This document shows positions 50,485 to 59,640 of a stretch of 64,000 bases of DNA, piece by piece (position 1 is the stretch's first letter; each line of letters opens with the position of its first letter). The translations under genes were made by a program, and so were the position numbers. The stretch is from Danxiaibacter flavus (lineage in GTDB: Bacteria > Bacteroidota > Bacteroidia > Chitinophagales > Chitinophagaceae). The notes below the pieces were generated by a model that did not search any database, was not told where the DNA came from, and was given only the letters and a program-made list of their open reading frames with translations. The DNA lies in the NCBI RefSeq assembly GCF_041060425.1, contig NZ_JAULBC010000008.1, forward strand, positions 310,001-374,000. The letters are read 5' to 3'.

Positions 50485-52056
50485 TTATTCTTCGATTAAT
50501 TGAAATTGCTTTTTTATTACCAGTTGATGCATCGGTTTAAGCATACTCTTTTTTAGTTCAACGCGAATGTTCTTTAAATGGGCGTGGGTTAAAAAGTCAT
50601 TCACTACTTCAATAACGTCCTTGTCGATAAAGTCTGCCCTGGAAATGTCAATCAGTATAAAACTATTTTCCGGCACCTCTTCCAGTCTTCTTTTTAAAAT
50701 AGCCTTGTTTAAAAAGGATACGTCTTTGCGTAAGCGGATAAGGTATTTATTCGCATCGCTCACTATCAATACTGCCGATTTAAAATTGCTCCTTAAAATG
50801 AAAACGAGGCCAACAAGAATGCCTATGATAATTCCTATTAAAAGGTCTGTAAAGATAATAGCTAAAACCGTAACAATGAAAGGGATAAATTGATCGAGCC
50901 CTTTTTTGTACATGGAGGTAAAAAGCGACGGTTTAGCGAGTTTATAACCGGTATAGATCAATACTGCTGCCAGTGCTGATAGCGGAATCAGGTTTAAAAG
51001 TGACGGAATAAACATCGCACAGATCAGTAACATGAAACCATGCAGTATGGCAGACATTTTTGATCTCGCACCAGCATTCACGTTCGCTGAAGTTCTTACA
51101 ATTACAGAGGTAACCGGCAAACCGCCTACCATTCCGGAAACGATGTTACCTATACCCTGAGCTTTCAACTCCCTGTTAGTTGGCGTTACTCGTTGGTAAG
51201 GATCCAGTTCGTCCGCGGCTTCAATGTTTAAAAGCGTTTCAAGGCTCGCCACAATAGCCAGCGTAATGGCTGTGGTCCACACAACAGGATTAGACAGGTG
51301 TTCCAGCTTCGGAAAGATGAAAAAAGAGAAAAAGCCGGACACATCTTCTGCAACCGGTATGTTCACAAGCTGGTCTTTCTGCAGGCTAAGTGCAGGAAAA
51401 GCAGAAAGGCACCATTGGTGAATAGCCGTAGCTACCAGTACAACTATCAATGGTGCCGGTATCAGTTTGAAGAACGACGCTTTTTTTACCAGCACTTTAT
51501 CCCAAACAATCTGAATGAGGATGGATATAATACCAATTATAACTGCCAGCTTCGTAATCTTACTAAAGGCACCGAATAAGCCGGAAAACGTGTTTTTGTG
51601 ATCCGCTTGGGCAAATGTTTCGTCGCCCTCAAAATCAGCATCGTATCCAACAAGATGGGGTATTTGCTTCATGATCAGGATGAGGCCGATAGCCGTGAGC
51701 ATTCCTTTAATAACGCTTGACGGAACAAAGTCGCCCAGGAAACCTGCTTTAAAGGAGCCCAAAAGAAACTGAAGTACACCAGCAATAATAACTGCCAGCA
51801 AAAAGGCTTCAAACGCAGGCATACGGGCTATTGCAACGGCTACAATTGCTGTTAAGCCAGCAGCCGGACCGCTAACACTCACATTAGATCCGCTGAGGGA
51901 ACCAACAACAATACCACCGGCAATACCGGCAATAATTCCTGAGAAAAGAGGTGCACCGGAAGCCAGTGCTATACCGAGGCATAGAGGTAGTGCAACAAGA
52001 AACACTACCAGGGAAGCAGGCAAGTCAGCGCCTGCATTCCTAATAAAATTTTTCAT
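50485..52056 (-). CDS. SulP-family anion transporter (bicarbonate or sulfate permease) with STAS domain
   Basis: The 523-residue protein has about 11-12 hydrophobic segments, starting DLPASLVVFLVALPLCLGIALASGAP, with SGPAAGLTAIVAVAIARM near residue 60. A C-terminal STAS domain occupies about 420-520 (DVSFLNKAILKRRLEEVPENSFILIDISRADFIDKD). Members move bicarbonate, sulfate or other anions with sodium or protons. Pairing with a beta-carbonic anhydrase four bases downstream points to bicarbonate. The operon also has the small secreted protein gene upstream. Confidence 0.9.
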   Translation of the reverse strand: MKNFIRNAGADLPASLVVFLVALPLCLGIALASGAPLFSGIIAGIAGGIVVGSLSGSNVSVSGPAAGLTAIVAVAIARMPAFEAFLLAVIIAGVLQFLLGSFKAGFLGDFVPSSVIKGMLTAIGLILIMKQIPHLVGYDADFEGDETFAQADHKNTFSGLFGAFSKITKLAVIIGIISILIQIVWDKVLVKKASFFKLIPAPLIVVLVATAIHQWCLSAFPALSLQKDQLVNIPVAEDVSGFFSFFIFPKLEHLSNPVVWTTAITLAIVASLETLLNIEAADELDPYQRVTPTNRELKAQGIGNIVSGMVGGLPVTSVIVRTSANVNAGARSKMSAILHGFMLLICAMFIPSLLNLIPLSALAAVLIYTGYKLAKPSLFTSMYKKGLDQFIPFIVTVLAIIFTDLLIGIIIGILVGLVFILRSNFKSAVLIVSDANKYLIRLRKDVSFLNKAILKRRLEEVPENSFILIDISRADFIDKDVIEVVNDFLTHAHLKNIRVELKKSMLKPMHQLVIKKQFQLIEE

Positions 52057-52143
52057 TATTGAAGATGTTATGTAGTAAGTAATAAATGCACGCGAAACAT
52101 GGTCTGCACAATGCAGGCCTGCATTCTTTGAGAATGATATTTA

Positions 52144-52434
52144 CTACATGAAGTTGGGAGGAGGAGTCTGAATATCGCCGTTATGATTGTCGGGGATGGA
52201 CGATGCAAAATCAATGTGATGATTTTTTGACAACAGCGATACAATGATATGACCATTTAAATAGTCATTGCCTGCAGGCTCGAATTTTAAGTCGACTGCT
52301 TTTTCTACGCCGAATGAATGGGGTAACTCTTCTGTGATCTGGTTACTGCTCAGCAGCGATCCCACCTGTCTTACAGGAAGTATCTGTATGCTAAGCACCA
52401 GAAGACACAATATTGCGATTACCTTTTTCATCAT
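52144..52434 (-). CDS. Small membrane-targeted protein upstream of SulP gene, unknown function
   Basis: The 96-residue product begins with a hydrophobic segment (VIAILCLLVLSIQILPV), which could be an uncleaved signal or single membrane helix. A polar tail follows (GSLLSSNQITEELPHSFGVEKAVDLKFEPAGNDYL) with His and Pro near the end (HHIDFASSIPDNHNG). There is no known domain. Its position 88 bases before the SulP gene and on the same strand suggests a role with the transporter/anhydrase pair. Two adjacent ATGs (52434, 52431) are possible. Confidence 0.65.
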   Translation of the reverse strand: MMKKVIAILCLLVLSIQILPVRQVGSLLSSNQITEELPHSFGVEKAVDLKFEPAGNDYLNGHIIVSLLSKNHHIDFASSIPDNHNGDIQTPPPNFM

Positions 52435-52502
52435 TTGTACTGCAAGATAAATAACTGAGCGTCAAAATAAAAACCGCTCAAAACATATTTAACGTTTTAG
52501 GT

Positions 52503-52680
52503 GGTAAGTTATACGTTGTACGTTGATTGGTAAGCGTTTGAGAGGCTTATCCATACTATTTTTCCAGATTAAATTATTCTTAATACAATCTTTCTTCTTC
52601 TTCCTGTCTTATTCTTATACTAAGAGCCCCTTCAGATCTTCGCCCAAGAAAAACGTACAACGTATACCTTATTACTTACA
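52503..52680. repeat. GTAAGTTATACGTTGTACGTTG words with inverted copy
   Basis: The array near 52503-52525 is inverted near 52648-52678 (AACGTACAACGTATACC, then TTACTTACAAC). The same words appear near 25220-25245. It lies between the fabG and small-protein genes. No gene was seen. Confidence 0.7.
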
Positions 52681-52682
52681 AC

Positions 52683-53438
52683 TTATATATTGAGTCCGCC
52701 GCAAGCGCTTAGCACCTGGCCTGTAATATAAGTGCTCATGCTACTTGCAAGAAACACAGTAGCATCTGCAATCTCACTGGCGCTACCAAATCTGCCCAGC
52801 GGAATTTTTTTCAGAAAGTCTTCCGCACCGCTTCCTTCTTTTAAATAATGCGTCATGTCTGTTTCAATAAATCCCGGAGCAATGGCGTTACAACGAATGT
52901 TGCGGCTGCCTAATTCTTTTGCAACGGATTTAGTGAAACCGATAATGCCAGCCTTGCTTGCTGCATAACTTGCCTGGCCTGCGTTTCCGCTTACACCAAC
53001 AATGGAGCTCATGTTGATAATGCTTCCGGCCTTAGCTTTCATCATTGGGCGGATAACCTGTTTGGTCATGTTGAAAACACTTTTCAGATTGGTGGTCATT
53101 ACATCGTCCCATTGTTCTGCAGTAAGGCGGAGTAAAAGATTGTCTTTGCTGATACCTGCATTGTTAACACAAATGTCAACGGTTCCGAATTCTTTTACCA
53201 CATCATTTACAAATGTCTCGCATTGTGCAAAGTCACCTGCGTTACTTTTATATGCTTTTGCTTTTACACCAAGTGCCTGCAACTGTGCTTCCAAAGCGGC
53301 TGCTTTTTCTGCACTGCTGTCGCTTACATAAGTAAAAGCAACGTTTGCTCCATGTTCTGCAAATTTCAGGGCAATGGCAGCGCCAATACCTCTTGCGGCG
53401 CCTGTAACAATGGCCACTTTTCCTTCCAGTAATTTCAT
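52683..53438 (-). CDS. fabG: 3-oxoacyl-[acyl-carrier-protein] reductase FabG
   Basis: NADPH-dependent reduction of 3-oxoacyl-ACP in fatty-acid elongation. The 251-residue SDR protein has the cofactor motif TGAARGIG (residues 12-19), NNAG at 92-95, and the catalytic set Ser145/Tyr158/Lys162 (NMSSIVGVSGNAGQASYAASKAG). The N-terminus and the ending (TYITGQVLSACGGLNI) fit FabG. It lies alone, followed by repeats and preceded by the GH3-auxin-family gene on the same strand. Confidence 0.93.
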   Translation of the reverse strand: MKLLEGKVAIVTGAARGIGAAIALKFAEHGANVAFTYVSDSSAEKAAALEAQLQALGVKAKAYKSNAGDFAQCETFVNDVVKEFGTVDICVNNAGISKDNLLLRLTAEQWDDVMTTNLKSVFNMTKQVIRPMMKAKAGSIINMSSIVGVSGNAGQASYAASKAGIIGFTKSVAKELGSRNIRCNAIAPGFIETDMTHYLKEGSGAEDFLKKIPLGRFGSASEIADATVFLASSMSTYITGQVLSACGGLNI

Positions 53439-53577
53439 TCCGTTATTTTTTGTTGGTTAATGATTTGGTGTTATTAATTGCTAAAGGAGGAAAAACATTG
53501 AATTGTATTGCCCTGCACAGCAGTTAATAAGTGAGCAAATGTAAAGTAATAGGAGAAAAAATTAGCATGTACTTATT

Positions 53578-55086
53578 TTAATGCGTCAGCGCCAGTATTT
53601 CGTCAATATACTTGCGGTCGTTACTTAAGCGGGGGATTTTGTGTTGTCCGCCAAGTTTGCCTTTATTTTTCAGCCATTGCATAAATACATCTTTCTTAAG
53701 GGAATGAAGCAAAGGCATGCGGAGTGCAATGTCTTTATGTCTTTTGGCTTCGTAATCGCTGTTGATGCTTTTTAATGCGCAATCCAGCTCGTAAGCAAAC
53801 TGGTTAAGGCTTTCGGGTTCTTTGTCAAACTCTATCAGCCATTCGTGGGCGCCATTATTTTCATCCGAGAAATAAACAGGAGCTGCTGTATAGTCATTAA
53901 CAAGTGCACCGGTTTTCTGGCAGGCGATTGCAATTGCTTTGTCGGAATTGTCTACGATCAATTCTTCGCCAAAAGCATTAATGAAGTGTTTTACCCTGCC
54001 GCTAACCTTTATTTTAAAAGGAAACAAAGAGGTGAATTGAACAGTATCTCCCAATAAATAACGCCACAATCCGCCGTTTGTAGAAATTACCAATGCATAA
54101 TTCTTTCCGATTTCAACATCCTGTAAGCCGATTGTTATAGGATCAGGTTTGCCATACTCTTCAATTGGCATGAATTCGTAAAAAATGCCATGTTCAAGAA
54201 ACAGCAACATACCTTCTTCGTCGGGGTTGTTCTGCGCAGCAAAAAAACCTTCGCTGGCATTGTACATTTCCAGGTAATTGACACCCTGGCCTATAAATTT
54301 TTTGAATTGGTCCCTGTATGGTGTAAAGGAAACTCCGCCATGAATATATAACTCAAGATTTGGCCAGACTTCCTTAAGGCAGGATTTGCCGGTTATTTCA
54401 AGTATTCGTTTAATAAGCACAAGTGTCCAGGTAGGTACACCCGAAATAGATGTAACGTTTTCAAGAATAGTGGATTGTGCAAGACTTTCAATCTTGGTTT
54501 CCCATTCATCCATTAATGCGATGGAAAGCTCAGGCGTTTTTATCCACTGGCTCCAGAAAGGGGCATTTTGCAGGAGGACAGCACTAAGGTCACCATAATG
54601 CGTTTCTTCATTCACCTGGCTTACCTGGTGGCTGCCGCCAATTACCAATCCCTTTCCGGTTAGCAGGTCACTTTCCGGGTTAAAATTGTAGTATAAAGTA
54701 AGAACGTCTTTAGCGCCCTGGTAGTGGCAATCTTCCAGGCTTTCTTCTGTAACGGGAATGAATTTACTTTTTTCGCTGGTAGTGCCACTGCTTTTGGCAA
54801 ACCAGTTAACAGGGGTGTTCCACAAAAGATTCTGTTCGCCATCCATCAATCTTTGTACGTAAGGTTTTAGATCCTCATACTCCTGGATGGGAACGTTTTT
54901 TTTAAAAGCGCGGATATTAAAAGTATCGCTGAAATTGTATTTTCTTCCGAATTCAGTATGCTGACCATGGGTTACAAGATCCTGCAGCACGATACGCTGA
55001 GCCGCAATGGGATCATTTTTCCATTGTTCAATGCTCCAATAGCGAAAGCGAGCCAATCGTGATATTGCGGGAGAAAGTATTTTCAT
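53578..55086 (-). CDS. GH3-auxin-family acyl-adenylate-forming enzyme
   Basis: GH3 here means the plant auxin-responsive GH3 family, not glycoside hydrolase family 3. These proteins adenylate a carboxylic acid, usually to conjugate it with an amino acid. The product (502 residues from ATG 55086) shows WFAKSSGTTSEKSKFIPVT (phosphate loop), YNASEGFFAAQNN (adenine motif), and NGGLWRYLLGDTVQFTS, plus HINAFGEEL in the C-terminal part (FINAFGEELIVDN). Its bacterial substrate is unknown. A TTG at 55101 is an alternative start. Confidence 0.87.
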   Translation of the reverse strand: MKILSPAISRLARFRYWSIEQWKNDPIAAQRIVLQDLVTHGQHTEFGRKYNFSDTFNIRAFKKNVPIQEYEDLKPYVQRLMDGEQNLLWNTPVNWFAKSSGTTSEKSKFIPVTEESLEDCHYQGAKDVLTLYYNFNPESDLLTGKGLVIGGSHQVSQVNEETHYGDLSAVLLQNAPFWSQWIKTPELSIALMDEWETKIESLAQSTILENVTSISGVPTWTLVLIKRILEITGKSCLKEVWPNLELYIHGGVSFTPYRDQFKKFIGQGVNYLEMYNASEGFFAAQNNPDEEGMLLFLEHGIFYEFMPIEEYGKPDPITIGLQDVEIGKNYALVISTNGGLWRYLLGDTVQFTSLFPFKIKVSGRVKHFINAFGEELIVDNSDKAIAIACQKTGALVNDYTAAPVYFSDENNGAHEWLIEFDKEPESLNQFAYELDCALKSINSDYEAKRHKDIALRMPLLHSLKKDVFMQWLKNKGKLGGQHKIPRLSNDRKYIDEILALTH

Positions 55087-55221
55087 GCTGACAGTTGGCA
55101 AAATAAGAAATGCTGCCCATATATGAGCAAGATATCCGTTTATCTTTTATGTCTGTAAGCAGAATTTATGCTTATTCTGACTATAGAAAAAATGCCTGGC
55201 CTGAATCTTTGGCTGATTGCT

Positions 55222-56025
55222 TTATTCAGCTTTGCTGCTGTCTTTGGCGAGATGTGCAACGCTGTCGTTTTTACCCATCTCAATGATCCAGTCTTTGCGC
55301 CTTAGCTCAAAGTTTGTTCCAAGGTATAAGCGGCGAACCTGTTCATTAGCAGCAAGTTCTTCCGCAGTTCCGTGTTTAAATATTTTACCATCTATGAGCA
55401 GATATGCTCTGTCGCAAATAGATAATGTTTCGTTTACGTTATGGTCGGTGATTAATATACCGATGTTTTTATATTTCAATCTGGCGACAACGCTTTGAAT
55501 GTCCTCAACCGCGATGGGGTCAACACCTGCAAAAGGCTCATCCAATAGTATGAATTTGGGGTCCACAGCAAGTGCCCTGGCTATCTCGGTTCTCCTTCTT
55601 TCCCCTCCACTCAGGCTGTCGCCATTGTTTTTGCGTACATGATGCAGGTGAAATTCATCCAGTAACGATTCAAGCTTGTCTTTTCTTTCCTGCCGGGTTA
55701 AATTGGTCATTTCAAGCACTGCCATAATATTGTCTTCCACACTCAGTTTCCTGAATACACTGGCTTCCTGTGGCAAATAACCGATACCCATTTGAGCGCG
55801 CTTGTACATGGGCAGTTTGGTGATGTCTATCTCATCAAGAAAAACTTCACCTTCATCGGGCTTTATTAAGCCAACAACCATATAGAAGGTGGTAGTTTTA
55901 CCGGCTCCGTTAGGACCCAGCAAACCCACAATCTCTCCCTGCTTTACGTTCACTGATACATTGTTAACTACAGTTCTGCTGCTATAGGTCTTGACCAGAT
56001 TCTTTGTATGTATAGTTAAACTCAC
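55222..56025 (-). CDS. lptB: LPS export ABC transporter ATPase LptB
   Basis: LptB powers extraction of lipopolysaccharide from the inner membrane with LptF/G. The product (267 residues from GTG 56025; 274 if TTG 56046 is used) has Walker A LLGPNGAGKTT, signature LSGGERRR, Walker B FILLDEPFAGVDP, and the H-loop DHNVNETLSI. It also has the LptB-type RAQMGIGYLPQEASVFRKL. The C-terminal extension (about 30 residues, ELRRKDWIIEMGKN...) is longer than in E. coli, which is common in this phylum. No lptC/A genes are adjacent. Confidence 0.92.
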   Translation of the reverse strand: MSLTIHTKNLVKTYSSRTVVNNVSVNVKQGEIVGLLGPNGAGKTTTFYMVVGLIKPDEGEVFLDEIDITKLPMYKRAQMGIGYLPQEASVFRKLSVEDNIMAVLEMTNLTRQERKDKLESLLDEFHLHHVRKNNGDSLSGGERRRTEIARALAVDPKFILLDEPFAGVDPIAVEDIQSVVARLKYKNIGILITDHNVNETLSICDRAYLLIDGKIFKHGTAEELAANEQVRRLYLGTNFELRRKDWIIEMGKNDSVAHLAKDSSKAE

Positions 56026-56260
56026 TCGTGGATGTAATTTGGACAAAAATAAATGAAGTGTTTGAATAAGGTTGCCAATAAAGGTATATAAAGGTACTTA
56101 GCCTGGTTCTGATATCAATATTTGTATTTTGGTTAACGAATTAACTATTGACTTTCAGCTATATGCATTGATTGGTCCAATCATCAATCAGATTTTACTT
56201 TATTAGATATGTAGATAAAAGCGTTGGCTAATGTATATTGCAACAATTTTATAGAAAGAG

Positions 56261-57214
56261 ATGAAAGTTACAGATCACATTGCGCAGGCAAAAGACACAT
56301 TGGTTTCGTTTGAGATTTTGCCCCCTCTGAAAGGTAAAAGTATTGCATCGATTTATGACCACCTGGATCCATTGATGGAGTTTAAACCTTCCTGGATAAA
56401 TGTTACCTATCATAGAACAGAAACAATGTTCAAAAAGAAGGCAGACGGAAGTTTTGAAAAAGTGGAGGTGCGTAAAAGACCCGGTACTGTTGGTATTTGT
56501 GCTGCCATAATGAACCATTATCATGTTGATGCTGTGCCACATATCATCTGCGGCGGCTTTACGCGACGTGAAACAGAAGATGCCCTGATAGATCTTAATT
56601 TCCTTGGCATAGATAACGTGCTGGTGCTGCGTGGAGATGCTGCAAAAAATGAAACTTTTTTTGAGCCGGAAGCAGGCGGGCACCGCTACGCCATTGATCT
56701 GCTCAAACAAGTGTCTAATTTAAATAACGGAATTTATATTGATGAAGACATTCTGAACGGAGGAAAAACAAAGTTTTGTATTGGTGTGGCCGGTTATCCT
56801 GAAAAACACTTTGAAGCACCCAATCTTCAGACGGATTTGCAACGTTTGAAGGAAAAGGTTGATGCTGGTGCTGAATATGTAATGACCCAAATGTTCTTCG
56901 ATAACAAGAAGTATTTTGCTTTTGTGGAAGCTTGCAAGCAGGCTGGTATTAACGTGCCGATCATCCCGGGATTAAAACCCATCAGCAACAAAAAACAATT
57001 GTCTGTACTGCCAAGGATTTTCCAGGTGGAATTGCCGACTGAACTCTCCAATGAAATTCTTAAATGTAAGACCGATGCGGATTGTGAGCAGGTTGGTACC
57101 GAATGGCTGATTCAACAGAGTAAAGAATTAAAGGCGTTCGGTGTGCCTGTATTACATTACTATACACTAGGTAAGCCTCAGATCATCAGAAATGTAGTGA
57201 AAGAGTTGGTATAA
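56261..57214 (+). CDS. metF: Methylenetetrahydrofolate reductase MetF
   Basis: Flavoenzyme that makes 5-methyl-THF for methionine synthesis. The 317-residue TIM-barrel protein has LVSFEILPPLKGKS (catalytic Glu), DHLDPLMEFKPSWINVTYH, GIDNVLVLRGDAAKNE, FCIGVAGYPEKHFEAP, and AEYVMTQMFFDNKKYFAFVEACK. Bacterial MetF length is about 295-320. A purine-rich ribosome-binding-like AGAAAGAG directly precedes ATG 56261. Followed by a terminator. Confidence 0.95.
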   Translation: MKVTDHIAQAKDTLVSFEILPPLKGKSIASIYDHLDPLMEFKPSWINVTYHRTETMFKKKADGSFEKVEVRKRPGTVGICAAIMNHYHVDAVPHIICGGFTRRETEDALIDLNFLGIDNVLVLRGDAAKNETFFEPEAGGHRYAIDLLKQVSNLNNGIYIDEDILNGGKTKFCIGVAGYPEKHFEAPNLQTDLQRLKEKVDAGAEYVMTQMFFDNKKYFAFVEACKQAGINVPIIPGLKPISNKKQLSVLPRIFQVELPTELSNEILKCKTDADCEQVGTEWLIQQSKELKAFGVPVLHYYTLGKPQIIRNVVKELV

Positions 57215-57238
57215 GCTGAAATTATAAAAATTGAGAAC

Positions 57239-57268
57239 GAACCCGGAGCAACGCTTCGGGTTTTTTGT
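57239..57268 (+). terminator. Rho-independent terminator after metF
   Basis: ACCCG-G-AGC pairs with GCT-T-CGGGT, followed by TTTTTTG. Confidence 0.85.
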
Positions 57269-57456
57269 TGCACCACATTGAGATTTGCTTAAATTTTTTA
57301 TACGCTTACCAAAGACTAGCAAATTTTAAAAGTGTGTTGTAACTTTCTTAAGGCTTTAATCTGTAACCTATACACATATTCGATATTCCGGCTTGGACTG
57401 AACTGCTGCAACCTTTCGTCGTTACCTTGATTTTTCACAATTAAAATACAACAAAC

Positions 57457-57786
57457 ATGGCCCACTTTTTACTGCAGGGTTCCTATTCACCCGAAGCATG
57501 GAAAGCATTGGTAAACAAGCCCGAAAACAGAATTGAAGTTGTCCGTCCTGTCATTGAAAGCCTCGGTGGCAAAGTTGAGTCTGGTTATTTTTGTTTCGGG
57601 GAATATGATGTTTTTCTGGTTGTTGAATTGCCAGACAATGTAAGCGCCGCTGCGTTTTCGGTTGCAATAGCCGCGGGCGGTGCATTTAAAACACAAAAGA
57701 CGACGATACTTATAACTTCGGAAGAAGCTGTAGATGCTATGAAAAAGGGGGCGGGCCTTTCGGGATATCGCGCGCCGGGGAAATAA
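57457..57786 (+). CDS. GYD-domain small protein
   Basis: The 109-residue product fits the GYD family: MAHFLLQGSYSPEAWKALVNKPENRIE, then LGGKVESGYFCFGEYDVFLVVELPDN. The GEYD core corresponds to the family GxYD motif. The C-terminus is basic and glycine-rich (KKGAGLSGYRAPGK). The fold is ferredoxin-like and function is unknown. It is monocistronic, followed by a GTAAGAC array right after the stop. Confidence 0.82.
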   Translation: MAHFLLQGSYSPEAWKALVNKPENRIEVVRPVIESLGGKVESGYFCFGEYDVFLVVELPDNVSAAAFSVAIAAGGAFKTQKTTILITSEEAVDAMKKGAGLSGYRAPGK

Positions 57787-57840
57787 GACCGTAAGACAGT
57801 AAGATCGTAAGATCGTAAGACGTGTAAGACGTGTAAGACA
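57787..57840 (+). repeat. GTAAGAC heptamer array (family B)
   Basis: GACCGTAAGAC, AGTAAGATCGTAAG and GTGTAAGAC repeats, complementary in sense to the arrays at 834-905 and 29294-29327; begins directly after the GYD gene stop. Confidence 0.85.
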
Positions 57841-58149
57841 AAGAATACCGGGTGTGTAAAATAACGATTGGGTAAGGCTTGATTAAGTCTTATGGAAAGA
57901 TTTTGTTCCCTTCTGGAGCGAGTGTTCCACAGGATCACGTGTCGATTAATTTTTGCCCGATTGTGTCGGGAACTTAGAGACAAATGCTTGTTTTGGGGCT
58001 GCTCTTCTGTAAAGTCCGGATACAGTTCGGCTGAATTACCAAGCACTGACTTATGCTGCACTTGCGGTTAACGAAATGGGCTATCGCAAAAAGTAACTGA
58101 CGAGTTAAAGTGTGTTTCTCTTTGTCGGACGAGTGAATTTGGCAATCAT

Positions 58150-59253
58150 TTATTTATCCTTTTGGCTTTGTGCTAGTGCATATTCCGATTCCAATTCAGC
58201 AATGGGTTTAATGGACTCACAGGCTGCAATGAATGGATCCTTTTCATTTTCCGATGCAAATTCTTTAGCCTTGTCCCGGTGTTCATTTACTTTGGCGACA
58301 ATCTTTTGTTTGTCGGAGTCTCCGGCACCCCAAGCACAATAGCGTAGAAATTCCCTCATGTAATTATGATATTCTGCAAATTCATTTTGTCCTTTGGACA
58401 GTTCTAGTTCACTAAACCCTAATTTTTGATTAACCAAAGACTGGAAAGCGATATGCTCGTCTGAATAAAAAGCGGAAGATACACTCGGCGATGTTTGTTC
58501 ATATTGTTTTCCGCCCCATTCCCATGCGTCCCAGGTTGTATAGCGATAATTCCCTGTTTTTTCTTTAGTTTTTTCCTGCTGTTCTACGTGATCCATTTCG
58601 TGTATAAGATCAATCAATGGGCAATCAGGATTATAATAAACAATTTTCTCTACCTGATCACCGGGAATGACCTGATCGTTGGTTTTCTCGTTAAGCATGT
58701 ACGCAGGAACATCATAGTTTGGTTCTTTGCCTTCCTCTTTTTCAGGATCTGACCAGTAATGGCGTATCACTTCCGTGTAACAATGGTCGCGATCTTCTGT
58801 TTTCCTCAGTTGCCAACCGAGTGTGCCCAGTTTCACTTTTATTGCATTGAATGATGCAAGAGCTTCAGCTGGTATATCAGGCTTAGTTTTATCTTCTACA
58901 TCCTCCTCGACGTCCGATGAATTTTCCAATGAGAAGGACTGTAGATTTTTTTTAAAGTTTTCACCGGTCATATCCCCGATTTTTGTTTCCCCTTCTTTAA
59001 ATGTCAGCCGTTGTATAATACCGTTGCCCTTTTCAGTGCCCGGAACAGCGGAAATATTCTCCAGGGTTTGAATGATTTTCAATTGCGTGGGAATATCGTG
59101 GGGTTGAGCATTATCGTTGCCTTGCAATTCCTTTAGTTTGATATGTTGAAAAGCAGGTATCGCACTGGTTGAAATCCCGCCTGACGGAGAATGATTGGCT
59201 GCTGACCTTGATGTAGGGTTGGAATGAGTAACATTATGTGTGCTTTCATGCAT
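58150..59253 (-). CDS. Putative HExxH zinc-metallopeptidase-like protein, possible secreted toxin or cargo
   Basis: The 367-residue product has a low-complexity, His/Ser/Asn-rich N-terminus (about 40 residues) with no Sec signal. An intermediate region (to residue 130) contains an acidic stretch (SSDVEEDVEDK). A C-terminal domain has the motif His218-Glu219-Met-Asp-His222 (LIDLIHEMDHVEQQ), the thermolysin-type zinc site, and nearby GDQVEKIVYYNPD. HYWSDPEKEEGKEPNYDVPAY lies upstream in the same domain. A third zinc ligand is not certain. From memory, similar head regions with PAFQxKL-type motifs and embedded peptidase domains occur in contractile-injection-system cargo and polymorphic toxins of this phylum. 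No injection apparatus is seen nearby, so this is speculative. Confidence 0.6.
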   Translation of the reverse strand: MHESTHNVTHSNPTSRSAANHSPSGGISTSAIPAFQHIKLKELQGNDNAQPHDIPTQLKIIQTLENISAVPGTEKGNGIIQRLTFKEGETKIGDMTGENFKKNLQSFSLENSSDVEEDVEDKTKPDIPAEALASFNAIKVKLGTLGWQLRKTEDRDHCYTEVIRHYWSDPEKEEGKEPNYDVPAYMLNEKTNDQVIPGDQVEKIVYYNPDCPLIDLIHEMDHVEQQEKTKEKTGNYRYTTWDAWEWGGKQYEQTSPSVSSAFYSDEHIAFQSLVNQKLGFSELELSKGQNEFAEYHNYMREFLRYCAWGAGDSDKQKIVAKVNEHRDKAKEFASENEKDPFIAACESIKPIAELESEYALAQSQKDK

Positions 59254-59640
59254 GTACTAAAACGTTGCATTGTTAAGAATGGAACTTAAATATAATTAAT
59301 GTTTTTTGGCTTGTAAACTTTGTTTGAGCTAATACCATTACTCTTCTACCCGTGTGTTTGGGAAGATCATATGCCGCCGATTTTGCTTTAATTGTATGAG
59401 TGAAAGGCAATCGTAAACTTCCTGGTGCAGCAGGTCCTTGGGGGCCGGGCAGCAGTTACGAAAAGGTTAAAGTAGACGTTGCTAATCTTAATTTAATCTC
59501 CGCTTATTGCGTAAACTGATGCATGCTAATATATTAGCAGTAAGTCAATTTGTAAACATTTACATTAATTGTGATAATTCGTGTAATTATTTATTGATCA
59601 ACAACCCGGGAGTAGTATTCTCTTGAAATAGATCCTTTTT
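59254..59640. other. Intergenic region without recognised features
   Basis: 387 bases between divergent genes. I see no ORF with coding character, no clear promoter, and no repeat word of the families described elsewhere; AT-rich segments near 59480-59600 probably contain the promoters. Confidence 0.4.

Noticed and set aside
53578..55086. Linking the GH3-family gene to the glycan loci
   Set aside because: This is the auxin-responsive GH3 (adenylating) family, unrelated to glycoside hydrolase family 3.
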